Of a DNA stretch of 6,013 nt, positions 1 through 6,013 are shown piece by piece. The translations under genes and the position numbers were made by a program. The notes below the pieces were generated by a model that was given only the letters and a program-made list of their open reading frames with translations, had not been told where the DNA came from and did no database searches. The number at the start of each line of letters is the position of its first letter. The first letter of the stretch is position 1. This stretch comes from Planctomycetota bacterium (GTDB lineage: Bacteria; Planctomycetota; UBA11346), in the NCBI GenBank assembly GCA_013821615.1, contig JACDGQ010000216.1, forward strand, positions 1 through 6,013, given 5' to 3'.

Positions 1-834
1 GTCCTCGACCTCGACGCACACCGCACGGTCATAGCCGGTCGCCGCCAGCTCGTCGACGAAGCGCGGCCAGGCGATGTCGCCGCGGCCGGGCAGCACCGGC
101 TGGTGGTAGGTGAGCGGCGTGGCCAGGATGCCGCATGCGGCCAGGCGGGCGTGGTCGACGCGCACGTCCTTGGCGTGGACGTGGTGGATGCGCGCGGCGA
201 ATTCCCGCACGGGCGCGACGTGGTCGATGCGCTGCCACACCAGGTGCGACGGATCGTAGGTGAGCCCGAAGCAGGGGTCCGGGATGTCCTCGAACATGCG
301 TCGCCAGATCGCGGGGCCCGCGGCGAGGTTCTTGCCGCCCGGCCATTCGTCGGCGGTGAACAGCATCGGGCAGTTCTCGATGCACAGGCGCAGGCCGAGC
401 GCGCCGGCCTCGGCGACGAGCGGCCGCCAGACCTCCAGGAAGCGCGGCCAGTTGTCGTCCACCGAGGCGCGCCAGTCGCGCCCGACGAAGGTGCTGACCA
501 GCGGGATGCCGAGGCGCTGCGCCGCGCGCATGACCATGCGCAGGTGGGCGACGCAGGTGCGCGCCTCCGTGGCGTCGGGGGACAGCGGATTGGGGTAGTA
601 GCCCAGGGCGCTGATCGCCACGCCGTGGCGCGCCTGCTGCTCGCGGATGCGCGCCACGGCGGCATCGTCCAAGGCATCGACATCGATGTGCGTGACCCCG
701 GCATAGCGCCGCTCGGCGCGCCCGCGGGGCCAGCACATGACCTCGACGCAGCCGTAGCCGTGCGCGGCGGCGACCGTGAGCACCTGGTCGAGGTCCAGAT
801 CGGGAAGGACGGCGCTGACGAATCCGAGCTGCAT
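1..834 (-). CDS. Sugar phosphate isomerase/epimerase, TIM barrel (partial, C-terminus beyond left edge)
   Basis: The frame stays open for 278 residues from an ATG at 834 and runs off the left edge without a stop. The protein looks like the xylose-isomerase-like/AP-endonuclease-2 TIM-barrel family, whose members isomerise or epimerise sugars and keto-sugars (or dehydrate them, as in IolE) in the cytoplasm using a divalent metal. Likely metal ligands in the usual order are E153 (in LCIEN), D194 (in YDPSH, with H197 next to it), H220 (in HVHAKD) and E275 or E277 (in VEVED). Family members are commonly around 270 to 330 residues, so little should be missing. An AGGAG Shine-Dalgarno lies 7 bases before the ATG, which supports this start. 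It follows the Gfo/Idh gene by 32 bases; these two folds are very often paired in cyclitol and keto-sugar clusters. The fold is secure. The reaction is unknown; a keto-sugar isomerase/epimerase or IolE/IolO-like role is inferred from context only. Confidence 0.88.
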   Translation of the reverse strand, partial: MQLGFVSAVLPDLDLDQVLTVAAAHGYGCVEVMCWPRGRAERRYAGVTHIDVDALDDAAVARIREQQARHGVAISALGYYPNPLSPDATEARTCVAHLRMVMRAAQRLGIPLVSTFVGRDWRASVDDNWPRFLEVWRPLVAEAGALGLRLCIENCPMLFTADEWPGGKNLAAGPAIWRRMFEDIPDPCFGLTYDPSHLVWQRIDHVAPVREFAARIHHVHAKDVRVDHARLAACGILATPLTYHQPVLPGRGDIAWPRFVDELAATGYDRAVCVEVED

Positions 835-841
835 GGCGTGG

Positions 842-846
842 CTCCT
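842..846 (-). promoter_or_regulatory. Shine-Dalgarno AGGAG of the TIM-barrel gene
   Basis: Read on the minus strand, AGGAG lies 7 bases before the ATG at 834. It is the strongest ribosome binding site in the window. It fixes the start of the sugar isomerase gene, in agreement with the first beta strand beginning immediately (MQLGFVSA). Confidence 0.7.
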
Positions 847-866
847 GACGGGCGGAGGGATCGGGA

Positions 867-2003
867 TCAGACGGCGGCCCAGCGTCGCGTGCGGTGGCTG
901 GCGAGGATGGCGTCGCAGAGCGCGATCTCGCGGTGGCCATCGGCGAAGGTCGGATATCCGGGGCCACCTGCCACCGCGCGCCCCGCCACCGCGTCGTAGA
1001 AGGCCCGGAAGCACTGCTTGAAGGTGTCGGGAAAGCCCTCCACGTGGCCACCGGGGTGGTTGGCGTGCACGGCGGCGATCGGCGCGAGCAGCGCCGGGTC
1101 GCGCAGCAGGTGCTGGCTTGGCCCATCGCGGCGGCCGATCCACAGCTCCTCCGGCGTTTCGCTGTTCCAGGCGAGGTTGCCGTGTTCGGCGGCGATCTCG
1201 TAGCGCAGGCAGTTCTTCCGCCCGGCGGCCACCTGCGAGACGAACAGCGAGCCGGGCACGCCGCCGGACAGGCGCATCAGGACATTGCCGCAGTCCTCGG
1301 TGGTGATGGCCACGGTGTCGACAGCGGTCTGCGCCGTGCCGGGCGCGAACGAGGCGACCTTGCCGGGCGGCCGGCTGCGGCGGGGATGCACGGTGTGCAG
1401 GTCGGCCACCACGCTCTCGATCTCGAGCCCGGTGAGGGCGCTGACCAGATCGAGCCAATGCGTGCCGATGTCGGCGACGGCGCGCAGCTCGCCGCCCTGG
1501 TCGGCCAGGACCCGCCAGTTGTAGTCGCTCGATTTCAGCAGCCAGTCCTGGGTGTAGCTGCCGTGCACGGACAGGATGCGGCCCAGCTCGCCGCTGCGCA
1601 GCAGGTGCCGCGCGTGCAGGTTGAGCGGATAATAGCGCACGTTGTAGCACACCCCGGCGTGCAGGCCGCTGGCCGCGGCGCGCGCCACCAGGTCGGCGGA
1701 TTGGCGCACGTCCATGGCCAGGGGTTTTTCGCACAGCACGTGCTTGCCCGCGCCCAGGGCCCGGCAGCAGAGCTCGTAGTGCAGGATGTTGGGGACCGCG
1801 AGGTGGACCACCGACACTGTTCCATCCGCCAGCAGTTCGTCGAGATCCCGATAGGCGCGCGGCAGGCCCAGGGCGGCGCGTGCGCGCCCGGACTTGGCCT
1901 GGTCGCTGCCCAGGATCCCGGCGACGCCGATGCCGAGGCGGCGCAGCGCCTCGACGTGCACCGGGGCGATGAAGCCGGTGCCGACGACCGCAGCGCAGCT
2001 CAT
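867..2003 (-). CDS. Gfo/Idh/MocA-family NAD(P)-dependent oxidoreductase
   Basis: This is a 378-residue cytoplasmic dehydrogenase, a normal length for the family. The N-terminal Rossmann domain opens with GTGFIAPVH (residues 8-16). The family Glu-Lys-Pro motif is at 92-94 (CEKPLAMD), where the lysine contacts substrate and nicotinamide. The C-terminal alpha/beta domain holds DIGTHWLD (178-185), matching the usual DxGxHxxD with its catalytic histidine (H182). Members oxidise a ring or chain hydroxyl of sugars and cyclitols, myo-inositol 2-dehydrogenase IolG being one example. The start at 2003 is chosen because the Rossmann strand begins right after it and because it overlaps the aldolase stop as ATGA, which suggests translational coupling. 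A weak AGGTG Shine-Dalgarno precedes it by 7 bases. An in-frame start at 2051 would only add a basic, unstructured leader. It is followed by the TIM-barrel isomerase. The family is certain; the substrate is not. IolG or a keto-sugar-forming dehydrogenase is possible. Confidence 0.93.
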   Translation of the reverse strand: MSCAAVVGTGFIAPVHVEALRRLGIGVAGILGSDQAKSGRARAALGLPRAYRDLDELLADGTVSVVHLAVPNILHYELCCRALGAGKHVLCEKPLAMDVRQSADLVARAAASGLHAGVCYNVRYYPLNLHARHLLRSGELGRILSVHGSYTQDWLLKSSDYNWRVLADQGGELRAVADIGTHWLDLVSALTGLEIESVVADLHTVHPRRSRPPGKVASFAPGTAQTAVDTVAITTEDCGNVLMRLSGGVPGSLFVSQVAAGRKNCLRYEIAAEHGNLAWNSETPEELWIGRRDGPSQHLLRDPALLAPIAAVHANHPGGHVEGFPDTFKQCFRAFYDAVAGRAVAGGPGYPTFADGHREIALCDAILASHRTRRWAAV

Positions 2004-3034
2004 GGCGCCGCACCTGCCAGCGCTGCGCACGCGCGCGCCGCGTGCAGGCATTGCGGGCCACGTGCGGTCGCGCCCACTGCGGCCATGCGGGCGCGGACCA
2101 CGGGCACGTAGGCCTGGGACACTGCGCTCTGTACGCCGTTATCCATCGCCGTGGCTTTGAACGCACGCTGCTGCGGGTCGATGTCTTCGCCATGGTCGCG
2201 CCAATAGCCGCGCGCCGCCGTCGCGCGGACCAGCAGCGATTCGCTCGACCAGTTGACCTTCGTCACGCCCGCCGCGACAGCCGCGCGGATCTGCTCCTCG
2301 CCCAGGCCCGTCGAGCCGTGCAGGGCCACGCCCATGGGGCGGCCGCAGATCTCCTCGATGATCTGCTTGGCTCTGCCCACTGCGGCGGGTGAGAAGGTGG
2401 GGAAGCCGCCGGCGCTGAAGCCATGCTGGCTGCCGATGCCCGGCGCGAAGAGCGCGAGGTGGCCGGGATGGCGGCGTTCCAGGCCGCCGACCAGGCGCGC
2501 GATCACCGCGGTTTCGGTGATGCCGTCATCGACCCCGGCCTCCATCTCGCAGGTCACGGGCACGCCGTGGGCCTGGGCGTGCCGGATCAGCGCCGCCAGG
2601 GTGTCGATGTTCTGCTCCTCGCTCAGTTCGCTGGCGTCCAGCGAGATGCTCGAGGCGCGCAGGATCGCCGTGCTGCCCTGGTTGCGCAGCGGCAGGCCGC
2701 TGATGGCAGCGCTGATGATGCGCACCGTCTCCGGTCCCTTGATGTGATCGGTGTGGAAGATCACCGGCACGTCGGCGTAGGCCGGATCCTCCGCCAAGAC
2801 GCTGATGTCAGCGAGGTAGCGGGCCAGGCCGCGCAGCGCGTCGCCCGCTCCGAAGCTGTGGCCTTTCAGCTGCCACAGGCTGGTCTCGACGATCACCGGT
2901 GCCTGCGCCAGACGCGCGGCCTCCAGCACATCGACGATGCACGCCGGGCTGTCCGCGTTCACCGCCAGGATGGCGAAGCGTTCGCGGGCGGCGAGATCGT
3001 AGACGGCACGGGCCTGCAGGGGATCGAGCAGCAT
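2000..3034 (-). CDS. Class II (metal-dependent) ketose-bisphosphate-type aldolase
   Basis: This 344-residue protein has the class II fructose-bisphosphate/tagatose-bisphosphate aldolase fold, which performs reversible aldol cleavage with a zinc ion. Landmarks in order are HTDH (94-97; the Asp is the likely acid/base and the second His a metal ligand), CEMEAG (162-167) for the conserved acidic stretch, APGIGSQHG with H204 as a second zinc ligand, and ALHGSTG (237-243) with H239 as the third. The usual Asn-Ile/Val-Asp-Thr-Asp phosphate motif is replaced by KVNWSSE (259-265): the Asn is kept and the first Asp becomes Ser. The last roughly 25 residues are Ala-rich and look like a non-conserved tail. 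The ATG at 3034 lies 10 bases after the ALDH stop, with only a weak purine tract before it, so coupling is likely. Its role is probably the carbon-carbon cleavage step of the operon, comparable to IolJ, which makes DHAP and malonate semialdehyde. Substrate and phosphorylation state are unknown. Confidence 0.9.
   Translation of the reverse strand: MLLDPLQARAVYDLAARERFAILAVNADSPACIVDVLEAARLAQAPVIVETSLWQLKGHSFGAGDALRGLARYLADISVLAEDPAYADVPVIFHTDHIKGPETVRIISAAISGLPLRNQGSTAILRASSISLDASELSEEQNIDTLAALIRHAQAHGVPVTCEMEAGVDDGITETAVIARLVGGLERRHPGHLALFAPGIGSQHGFSAGGFPTFSPAAVGRAKQIIEEICGRPMGVALHGSTGLGEEQIRAAVAAGVTKVNWSSESLLVRATAARGYWRDHGEDIDPQQRAFKATAMDNGVQSAVSQAYVPVVRARMAAVGATARGPQCLHAARACAALAGAAP
2011..2015 (-). 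promoter_or_regulatory. Weak Shine-Dalgarno inside the aldolase 3' end
   Basis: AGGTG on the minus strand lies 7 bases before the ATG at 2003 of the Gfo/Idh gene, within the last codons of the aldolase. It is a partial match only. Together with the ATGA stop/start overlap it favours translation of the oxidoreductase by ribosomes that have just finished the aldolase. Confidence 0.4.
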
Positions 3035-3044
3035 GGCGATGCTT

Positions 3045-4520
3045 TCAGCCCAGATCGATTTTGATGTGCTTGCGCTTCAGATATTCGCCCATTGCATCGC
3101 GTCCCAACTCGACGCCGAAACCGCTGTTCTTCCAGCCTTCGTACGGGCCGTAGGCGGTATTGACGCCGACGTGGTTGACGCAGACCGTGCCCGTTTCCAG
3201 GCGCTCGCTGAGCTGCACGGTCTGCTTCAGATCGCGCGTGAAGACGAAGGCGCACAGCCCGTAGTCGCTGTCATTGGCCCAGCGCAGCGCGTCTTCCGGA
3301 TCCTGGTAGGTCATGAACGGCGCCACCGGTCCGAAGGTCTCGTCGCGCATCACCAGCATCTCGTGCGTGCATCCGGTCAGCACGGTCGGCATGTAGAAAT
3401 TGCCGACACCCGCACGCCCGGGTGGAGCGTCGCCGCCGCTGACCAGGCGCGCACCCTTGGCGAGGGCATCGGCGACGTGCGTCCGCACCTTGGCCAGCGC
3501 CGTCGCCGTGGTCATCGGTCCGAGGTCGCTGTCCGGCGGCACCAGGCCGTCGCCGATGGTCATGGTCCGGCCTTCGGCTGCGACCAACTCGACCAGCGCA
3601 TCGTGGATGCTGGCGTGGGCGTAGATGCGGTTGATCGACGAGCAGCTCTGCCCCATGTTGCGGAAGGCCTTGTAGGCGATCGCCTTCGCCGCTGCGGGCA
3701 GGTCCGCGTCCGGGCACACGATCGCGGGACAGTGCCCGCCCAGTTCCAGCGTGATCTTCTTCAGCAGCGGGCCGGCGGCGCGCATGATCGCCTTGCCGGT
3801 GCTGGTGGAGCCGGTGAAGGCGACCTTGGCGACCAAGGGATGCGCGACCAGCGCCGTGCCGATAGCGAGATCATCGCCGACCAGCGCGCTGATCAGCCCG
3901 GCTGGCAGGCCACCGTCGACCAGCGCCTGGCAGAACGCGACCGGCGACAGCGGCGTCACGCAGTTCGGCTTGACCACCATGCTGCAGCCGGCCGCCAGGG
4001 CCGGCCCCAATTTCCACGCCAGAAGGGCCACCGGATAGTTCCAGGGCGTGATCGCGGCCACCACGCCCACGGGCTGGCGGATGACCCAGCTGCGCAGGCT
4101 CGCCTTCTCGGTCTGGTTGATCTCGCCGGCGATGCGCGGCGCCTCGGTGGCGTAGAAGTCGATGACATCGCACGCGCCGGTGACTTCGGCGCGCGACTGG
4201 GCGTACGGCTTGCCCTGTTCCAGCGCCATCAGCCGGCCGATGCGATCCGCCTGCGTGCGGGCGTGGGCGGTGGCTCTGCGGATCACCGTTTCGCGTTCGT
4301 GGGCGGGCACCCTGGCCCAGATGCGCCAGGAGCGCTCCGCCGCCTGCACCGCCGCCTCGACCTGTTCCGGGGCGGCCCAGGCGAAGGTGCCCACCACCTC
4401 GCCGGTGGCGGGCGAGCGCACCTCGCCGTGCTGCGCGGCGCTGGCCGTGGTGGCGCGACCGGCGATGATCAGATCGGCGCGGGGTAGCGCGCTGACGTCG
4501 GGATGCGGAGCTGGATGCAC
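3045..4520 (-). CDS. NAD(P)-dependent aldehyde dehydrogenase (GabD/lactaldehyde-dehydrogenase-like)
   Basis: This 491-residue protein is a full-length aldehyde dehydrogenase that oxidises an aldehyde to a carboxylic acid in the cytoplasm. All active-site elements are present: TPWNYP with N161 (oxyanion hole), VVKP with K184, the nucleotide loop FTGSTSTGK (235-243), general base E259 in LELGG, nucleophile C293 in MGQSC, and E394 in ETFGP. The overall pattern is closest to succinate-semialdehyde, lactaldehyde or glycolaldehyde dehydrogenases (hydrolytic, not CoA-acylating). The start is a GTG at 4520, preceded 6 bases away by GAGGT; no in-frame ATG lies near it. It begins 15 bases after the alcohol dehydrogenase stop and ends 10 bases before the aldolase, so it belongs to the operon. 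The likely substrate is a short hydroxyaldehyde or semialdehyde released by the pathway, but this is inference. A sugar-semialdehyde dehydrogenase is an alternative. Confidence 0.93.
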   Translation of the reverse strand: MHPAPHPDVSALPRADLIIAGRATTASAAQHGEVRSPATGEVVGTFAWAAPEQVEAAVQAAERSWRIWARVPAHERETVIRRATAHARTQADRIGRLMALEQGKPYAQSRAEVTGACDVIDFYATEAPRIAGEINQTEKASLRSWVIRQPVGVVAAITPWNYPVALLAWKLGPALAAGCSMVVKPNCVTPLSPVAFCQALVDGGLPAGLISALVGDDLAIGTALVAHPLVAKVAFTGSTSTGKAIMRAAGPLLKKITLELGGHCPAIVCPDADLPAAAKAIAYKAFRNMGQSCSSINRIYAHASIHDALVELVAAEGRTMTIGDGLVPPDSDLGPMTTATALAKVRTHVADALAKGARLVSGGDAPPGRAGVGNFYMPTVLTGCTHEMLVMRDETFGPVAPFMTYQDPEDALRWANDSDYGLCAFVFTRDLKQTVQLSERLETGTVCVNHVGVNTAYGPYEGWKNSGFGVELGRDAMGEYLKRKHIKIDLG

Positions 4521-4526
4521 GGTGCG

Positions 4527-4531
4527 ACCTC
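4527..4531 (-). promoter_or_regulatory. Shine-Dalgarno GAGGT deciding the GTG start of the ALDH
   Basis: Read on the minus strand, GAGGT sits 6 bases before the GTG at 4520 and just downstream of the ADH stop codon (4538-4536). It supports GTG as the true initiation codon of the aldehyde dehydrogenase. Confidence 0.6.
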
Positions 4532-4535
4532 GGGC

Positions 4536-5573
4536 TCAGACGGTGGGGGTGATGCAGACCTTGAGCGCGCTGCCCTGCTCCATCAGCGCGAAGGCGTCGG
4601 TCATGCGCTCCAGCGACAGCTCATGCGTGACCAGCTTCGCGGCCGGGAAGCGCCCCGAGAACACCAGGGCCTGCGCCGCCTCGAAGTCGCTGGGCTTCTC
4701 GCTGTAGCTGCCGGACACCAGCAGCTCCTTGTAATGCAGGTGATTGGTGTTGAGCGTCGCCGTCGGCTTGGACTTGGGCAGGCCCCCGAAGAATTCCACG
4801 CGCGCGCCCTTGGCCGCCATCTCCAGCGCATCGGCCTGGGCCTGTGCGGCGCCGACGGCGACGATGACCACCGACGGACCATAACCGTCCGTGAGGCGCT
4901 TGATCTCGTCGAGGTGCGCCTGCTCGCGCACCGGGATGTAGTGGTCGAAACCGAAGCGTTCGCAGAGCGCCAGGCGCTGCGCGCTGACGTCGCAGAGGAT
5001 CACCGTGCGCGCCCCCCGTTCGCGCGCGGCGACGGCGTGCATGACGCCGATGGGACCGGCACCCATCACCACCACCTCGTCGCGGAAGCCGATCGCCATG
5101 CGCGAATGCGCGTTCAGCACGCACGCGAGCGGTTCGCACAGCGCCGCGTGCGTCGCCGGGACGTGATCCGGGACCTTGTAGAGCTGCCGCCGGCCGGCGG
5201 CCGGGATGCGCACGTACTGGGCGAAGGCCCCGTCGTGCTGGTAGCTCATCGTGGAACGCGTCAGACAGAGGTTCGCCCGTCCATCGCGGCAGTAGCGGCA
5301 GCTGCCGCAGGCCATGACGATGTACATCACCACGCGGTCGCCGATCTGCACGGACGCATCGCTGGCGGCGCTTTCCACCACCCGGCCGCAGAACTCGTGG
5401 CCCAGGATGCGCGGCGGGGCGATCTTCGCATCGCCGTGGCGGAAGGTGCGCAGGTCCACGCCGCACACGGTGACTGCTTCGACCTGCACCAGCAGTTCGC
5501 CGGCGCCCAGGGTGGGCGTCGCGACCTCTTCGAGACGGAAGTCTTCTTTGGCGCGATAGACGACGGCGTGCAT
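4536..5573 (-). CDS. Zinc-dependent medium-chain alcohol/polyol dehydrogenase
   Basis: This 345-residue member of the medium-chain dehydrogenase/reductase superfamily resembles sorbitol/L-iditol and threonine dehydrogenases. The N-terminal GroES-like domain carries the catalytic zinc site C37, H59-E60 (in GHEF) and E147 (in CEPLA). The structural zinc lobe is complete with C89, C92, C95 and C103. The Rossmann domain has GAGPIG (171-176), and the acidic D195 at the end of the second strand (VILCD) points to NAD rather than NADP. The enzyme should interconvert a secondary alcohol of a polyol or sugar acid and its ketone. The ATG at 5573 begins directly with the first beta strand; only a weak GGGA lies 6 bases upstream. 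It starts 31 bases after the MmsA-like gene and ends 15 bases before the ALDH. The family assignment is firm. The substrate is open; an IolM-like role on keto-gluconate-type acids is one possibility suggested by context. Confidence 0.93.
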   Translation of the reverse strand: MHAVVYRAKEDFRLEEVATPTLGAGELLVQVEAVTVCGVDLRTFRHGDAKIAPPRILGHEFCGRVVESAASDASVQIGDRVVMYIVMACGSCRYCRDGRANLCLTRSTMSYQHDGAFAQYVRIPAAGRRQLYKVPDHVPATHAALCEPLACVLNAHSRMAIGFRDEVVVMGAGPIGVMHAVAARERGARTVILCDVSAQRLALCERFGFDHYIPVREQAHLDEIKRLTDGYGPSVVIVAVGAAQAQADALEMAAKGARVEFFGGLPKSKPTATLNTNHLHYKELLVSGSYSEKPSDFEAAQALVFSGRFPAAKLVTHELSLERMTDAFALMEQGSALKVCITPTV

Positions 5574-5604
5574 GGTGTTTCCCGGGGCAGTCGGTGAGGG
5601 GGGC

Positions 5605-6013
5605 TCAGCTCATCCAGTTGCGGGCGGCGCTGGCCGTCCACTTGCGTGTGATCTTGCGCGTCTTGGTCCAGAAGCCGATGGCATCGCGGCCGGTGATGTC
5701 GCCGATGCCGAAGCGGCTGTCGTTCCAGCCGCCGAAGGCGAAGGGTTCGCGCGGCACCGGCACGCCGATGTTGATGCCGACCATGCCGGCGTGCACGTGC
5801 TGCTCGAAATGCGCGGCGGCGGCACCCGACGAGGTGAACAGCGCCGCGGCGTTGCCGTAGGGCGAAGCGTTCTCGAGGGCGATGGCGTCATCGAGGGTGG
5901 CGACGCGCAGCACGCTGAGCACCGGTCCGAAGATCTCGTCCCGCACCGTCTCGTGGTCGGGCGCGACGCCATCGATGACCGTCGGCCCGACGTAGCAGCC
6001 ATCGGGCCTGCCC
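5605..6013 (-). CDS. CoA-acylating (methyl)malonate-semialdehyde dehydrogenase, MmsA/IolA type (partial, N-terminus beyond right edge)
   Basis: The right edge cuts this gene, leaving the last 135 residues before a TGA at 5607-5605. What remains is the ALDH-superfamily C-terminus. It includes DGCYVGPTVID, then DEIFGPVLSVLRV with the conserved Glu of the EIFGP motif, then a GINIGVPVPREPFAFGGWNDS-like stretch ending in DITGRDAIGFWTK and ITRKW. The Gly-Ile-Asn-x-Gly-x-Pro-Val-Pro pattern and the FGGW motif are typical of malonate/methylmalonate-semialdehyde dehydrogenases, which form acetyl-CoA or propionyl-CoA with loss of CO2. The catalytic cysteine and NAD domain lie outside the window and cannot be checked. 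A GTG at 5946 within the fragment is not a start, because the conserved ALDH sequence continues upstream of it. It is the first gene seen in the operon, 31 bases ahead of the Zn-dehydrogenase, and probably performs the terminal step that feeds central metabolism. Confidence 0.88.
   Translation of the reverse strand, partial: GRPDGCYVGPTVIDGVAPDHETVRDEIFGPVLSVLRVATLDDAIALENASPYGNAAALFTSSGAAAAHFEQHVHAGMVGINIGVPVPREPFAFGGWNDSRFGIGDITGRDAIGFWTKTRKITRKWTASAARNWMS

Larger units (their letters stand above)
1..6013 (-). other. Putative cyclitol/sugar-acid catabolic operon (continues past both edges)
   Basis: Six co-directional genes have gaps of 31, 15, 10, -4 and 32 bases in transcription order, which leaves almost no room for internal promoters or terminators, and none was seen. 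The products cover oxidation, isomerisation, retro-aldol cleavage, aldehyde oxidation and acyl-CoA formation. The promoter should be right of 6013 and the terminator left of 1. No regulator, transporter or kinase is visible; these would be expected in the flanks. Confidence 0.8.

Noticed and set aside
29..1126. Minus-strand open frame of 365 codons spanning the Gfo/Idh and isomerase genes
   Set aside because: It is out of frame with both real genes, is extremely Arg/Pro-rich, and crosses a gene junction that has a good ribosome binding site. The true frame at the left is the open isomerase frame from 834.
2004..2051. Upstream in-frame start of the Gfo/Idh gene at 2051
   Set aside because: It adds 16 basic residues before the Rossmann strand and would overlap the aldolase by about 50 bases; the ATG at 2003 gives the standard N-terminus and an ATGA junction.
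894..2111. Long plus-strand open frame (405 codons) opposite the Gfo/Idh gene
   Set aside because: Same antisense artefact; the minus-strand frame has Rossmann, EKP and DxGxHxxD motifs, while this one has none.
3033..4487. Long plus-strand open frame (484 codons) opposite the aldehyde dehydrogenase
   Set aside because: It is antisense to a gene with all ALDH motifs; its translation is low-complexity and rich in Arg, His, Gly and Ala, as expected from the complementary frame of high-GC DNA. No family motif was recognised.
4503..5597. Long plus-strand open frame (364 codons) opposite the Zn-dehydrogenase
   Set aside because: Antisense to a gene with complete catalytic and structural zinc sites; no recognisable domain and biased composition.
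5574..5604. Possible promoter or terminator in the largest fully visible upstream gaps (31-32 bases)
   Set aside because: No -35/-10 pair, no stable hairpin followed by a T-tract, and too little space; the gaps hold only weak ribosome binding sequence.
1..6013. Naming the genes iolG, iolE, iolJ and iolA of a standard inositol operon
   Set aside because: The folds match, but IolB, IolC and IolD are not in the window, the aldolase motif differs, and a Zn-ADH and GabD-like ALDH are present, so the symbols would over-claim.

Overview
The window comes from a high-GC bacterium. GC-rich third codon positions are seen throughout, and they also produce many long antisense reading frames. The taxon cannot be fixed from the sequence; a proteobacterium or another high-GC Gram-negative is plausible, but this is a guess. 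There are no RNA genes, mobile elements, CRISPR arrays or long non-coding stretches. All six recognisable genes lie on the minus strand, tightly packed in what looks like one catabolic operon that continues past both edges.

In transcription order (right to left) the genes are: (1) the C-terminal end of a CoA-acylating (methyl)malonate-semialdehyde dehydrogenase of the MmsA/IolA type, cut by the right edge; (2) a complete zinc-dependent medium-chain alcohol/polyol dehydrogenase; (3) a complete NAD(P)-dependent aldehyde dehydrogenase with a GTG start; (4) a complete class II (metal-dependent) ketose-bisphosphate-type aldolase; (5) a complete Gfo/Idh/MocA-family oxidoreductase whose start overlaps the aldolase stop as ATGA; (6) a TIM-barrel sugar (phosphate) isomerase/epimerase of the AP-endonuclease-2/xylose-isomerase-like type, cut by the left edge. 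The gaps between genes are about 31, 15, 10, -4 and 32 bases. No promoter or terminator is visible inside the window.

The combination reads as a complete piece of chemistry for breaking down a cyclitol, polyol or sugar acid: two hydroxyl oxidations (Gfo/Idh and Zn-dehydrogenase), an isomerisation (TIM barrel), a retro-aldol cleavage (class II aldolase), oxidation of an aldehyde to an acid, and conversion of a semialdehyde to an acyl-CoA. It resembles myo-inositol catabolism in its parts (IolG-like, IolE/IolO-like, IolJ-like and IolA-like folds). However, the order is unusual, Zn-ADH and GabD-like ALDH partners are present, and IolB, IolC and IolD are absent from the window. The aldolase also has a changed phosphate-loop motif. 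The true substrate is not determined by the sequence, and this is the main point of interest.
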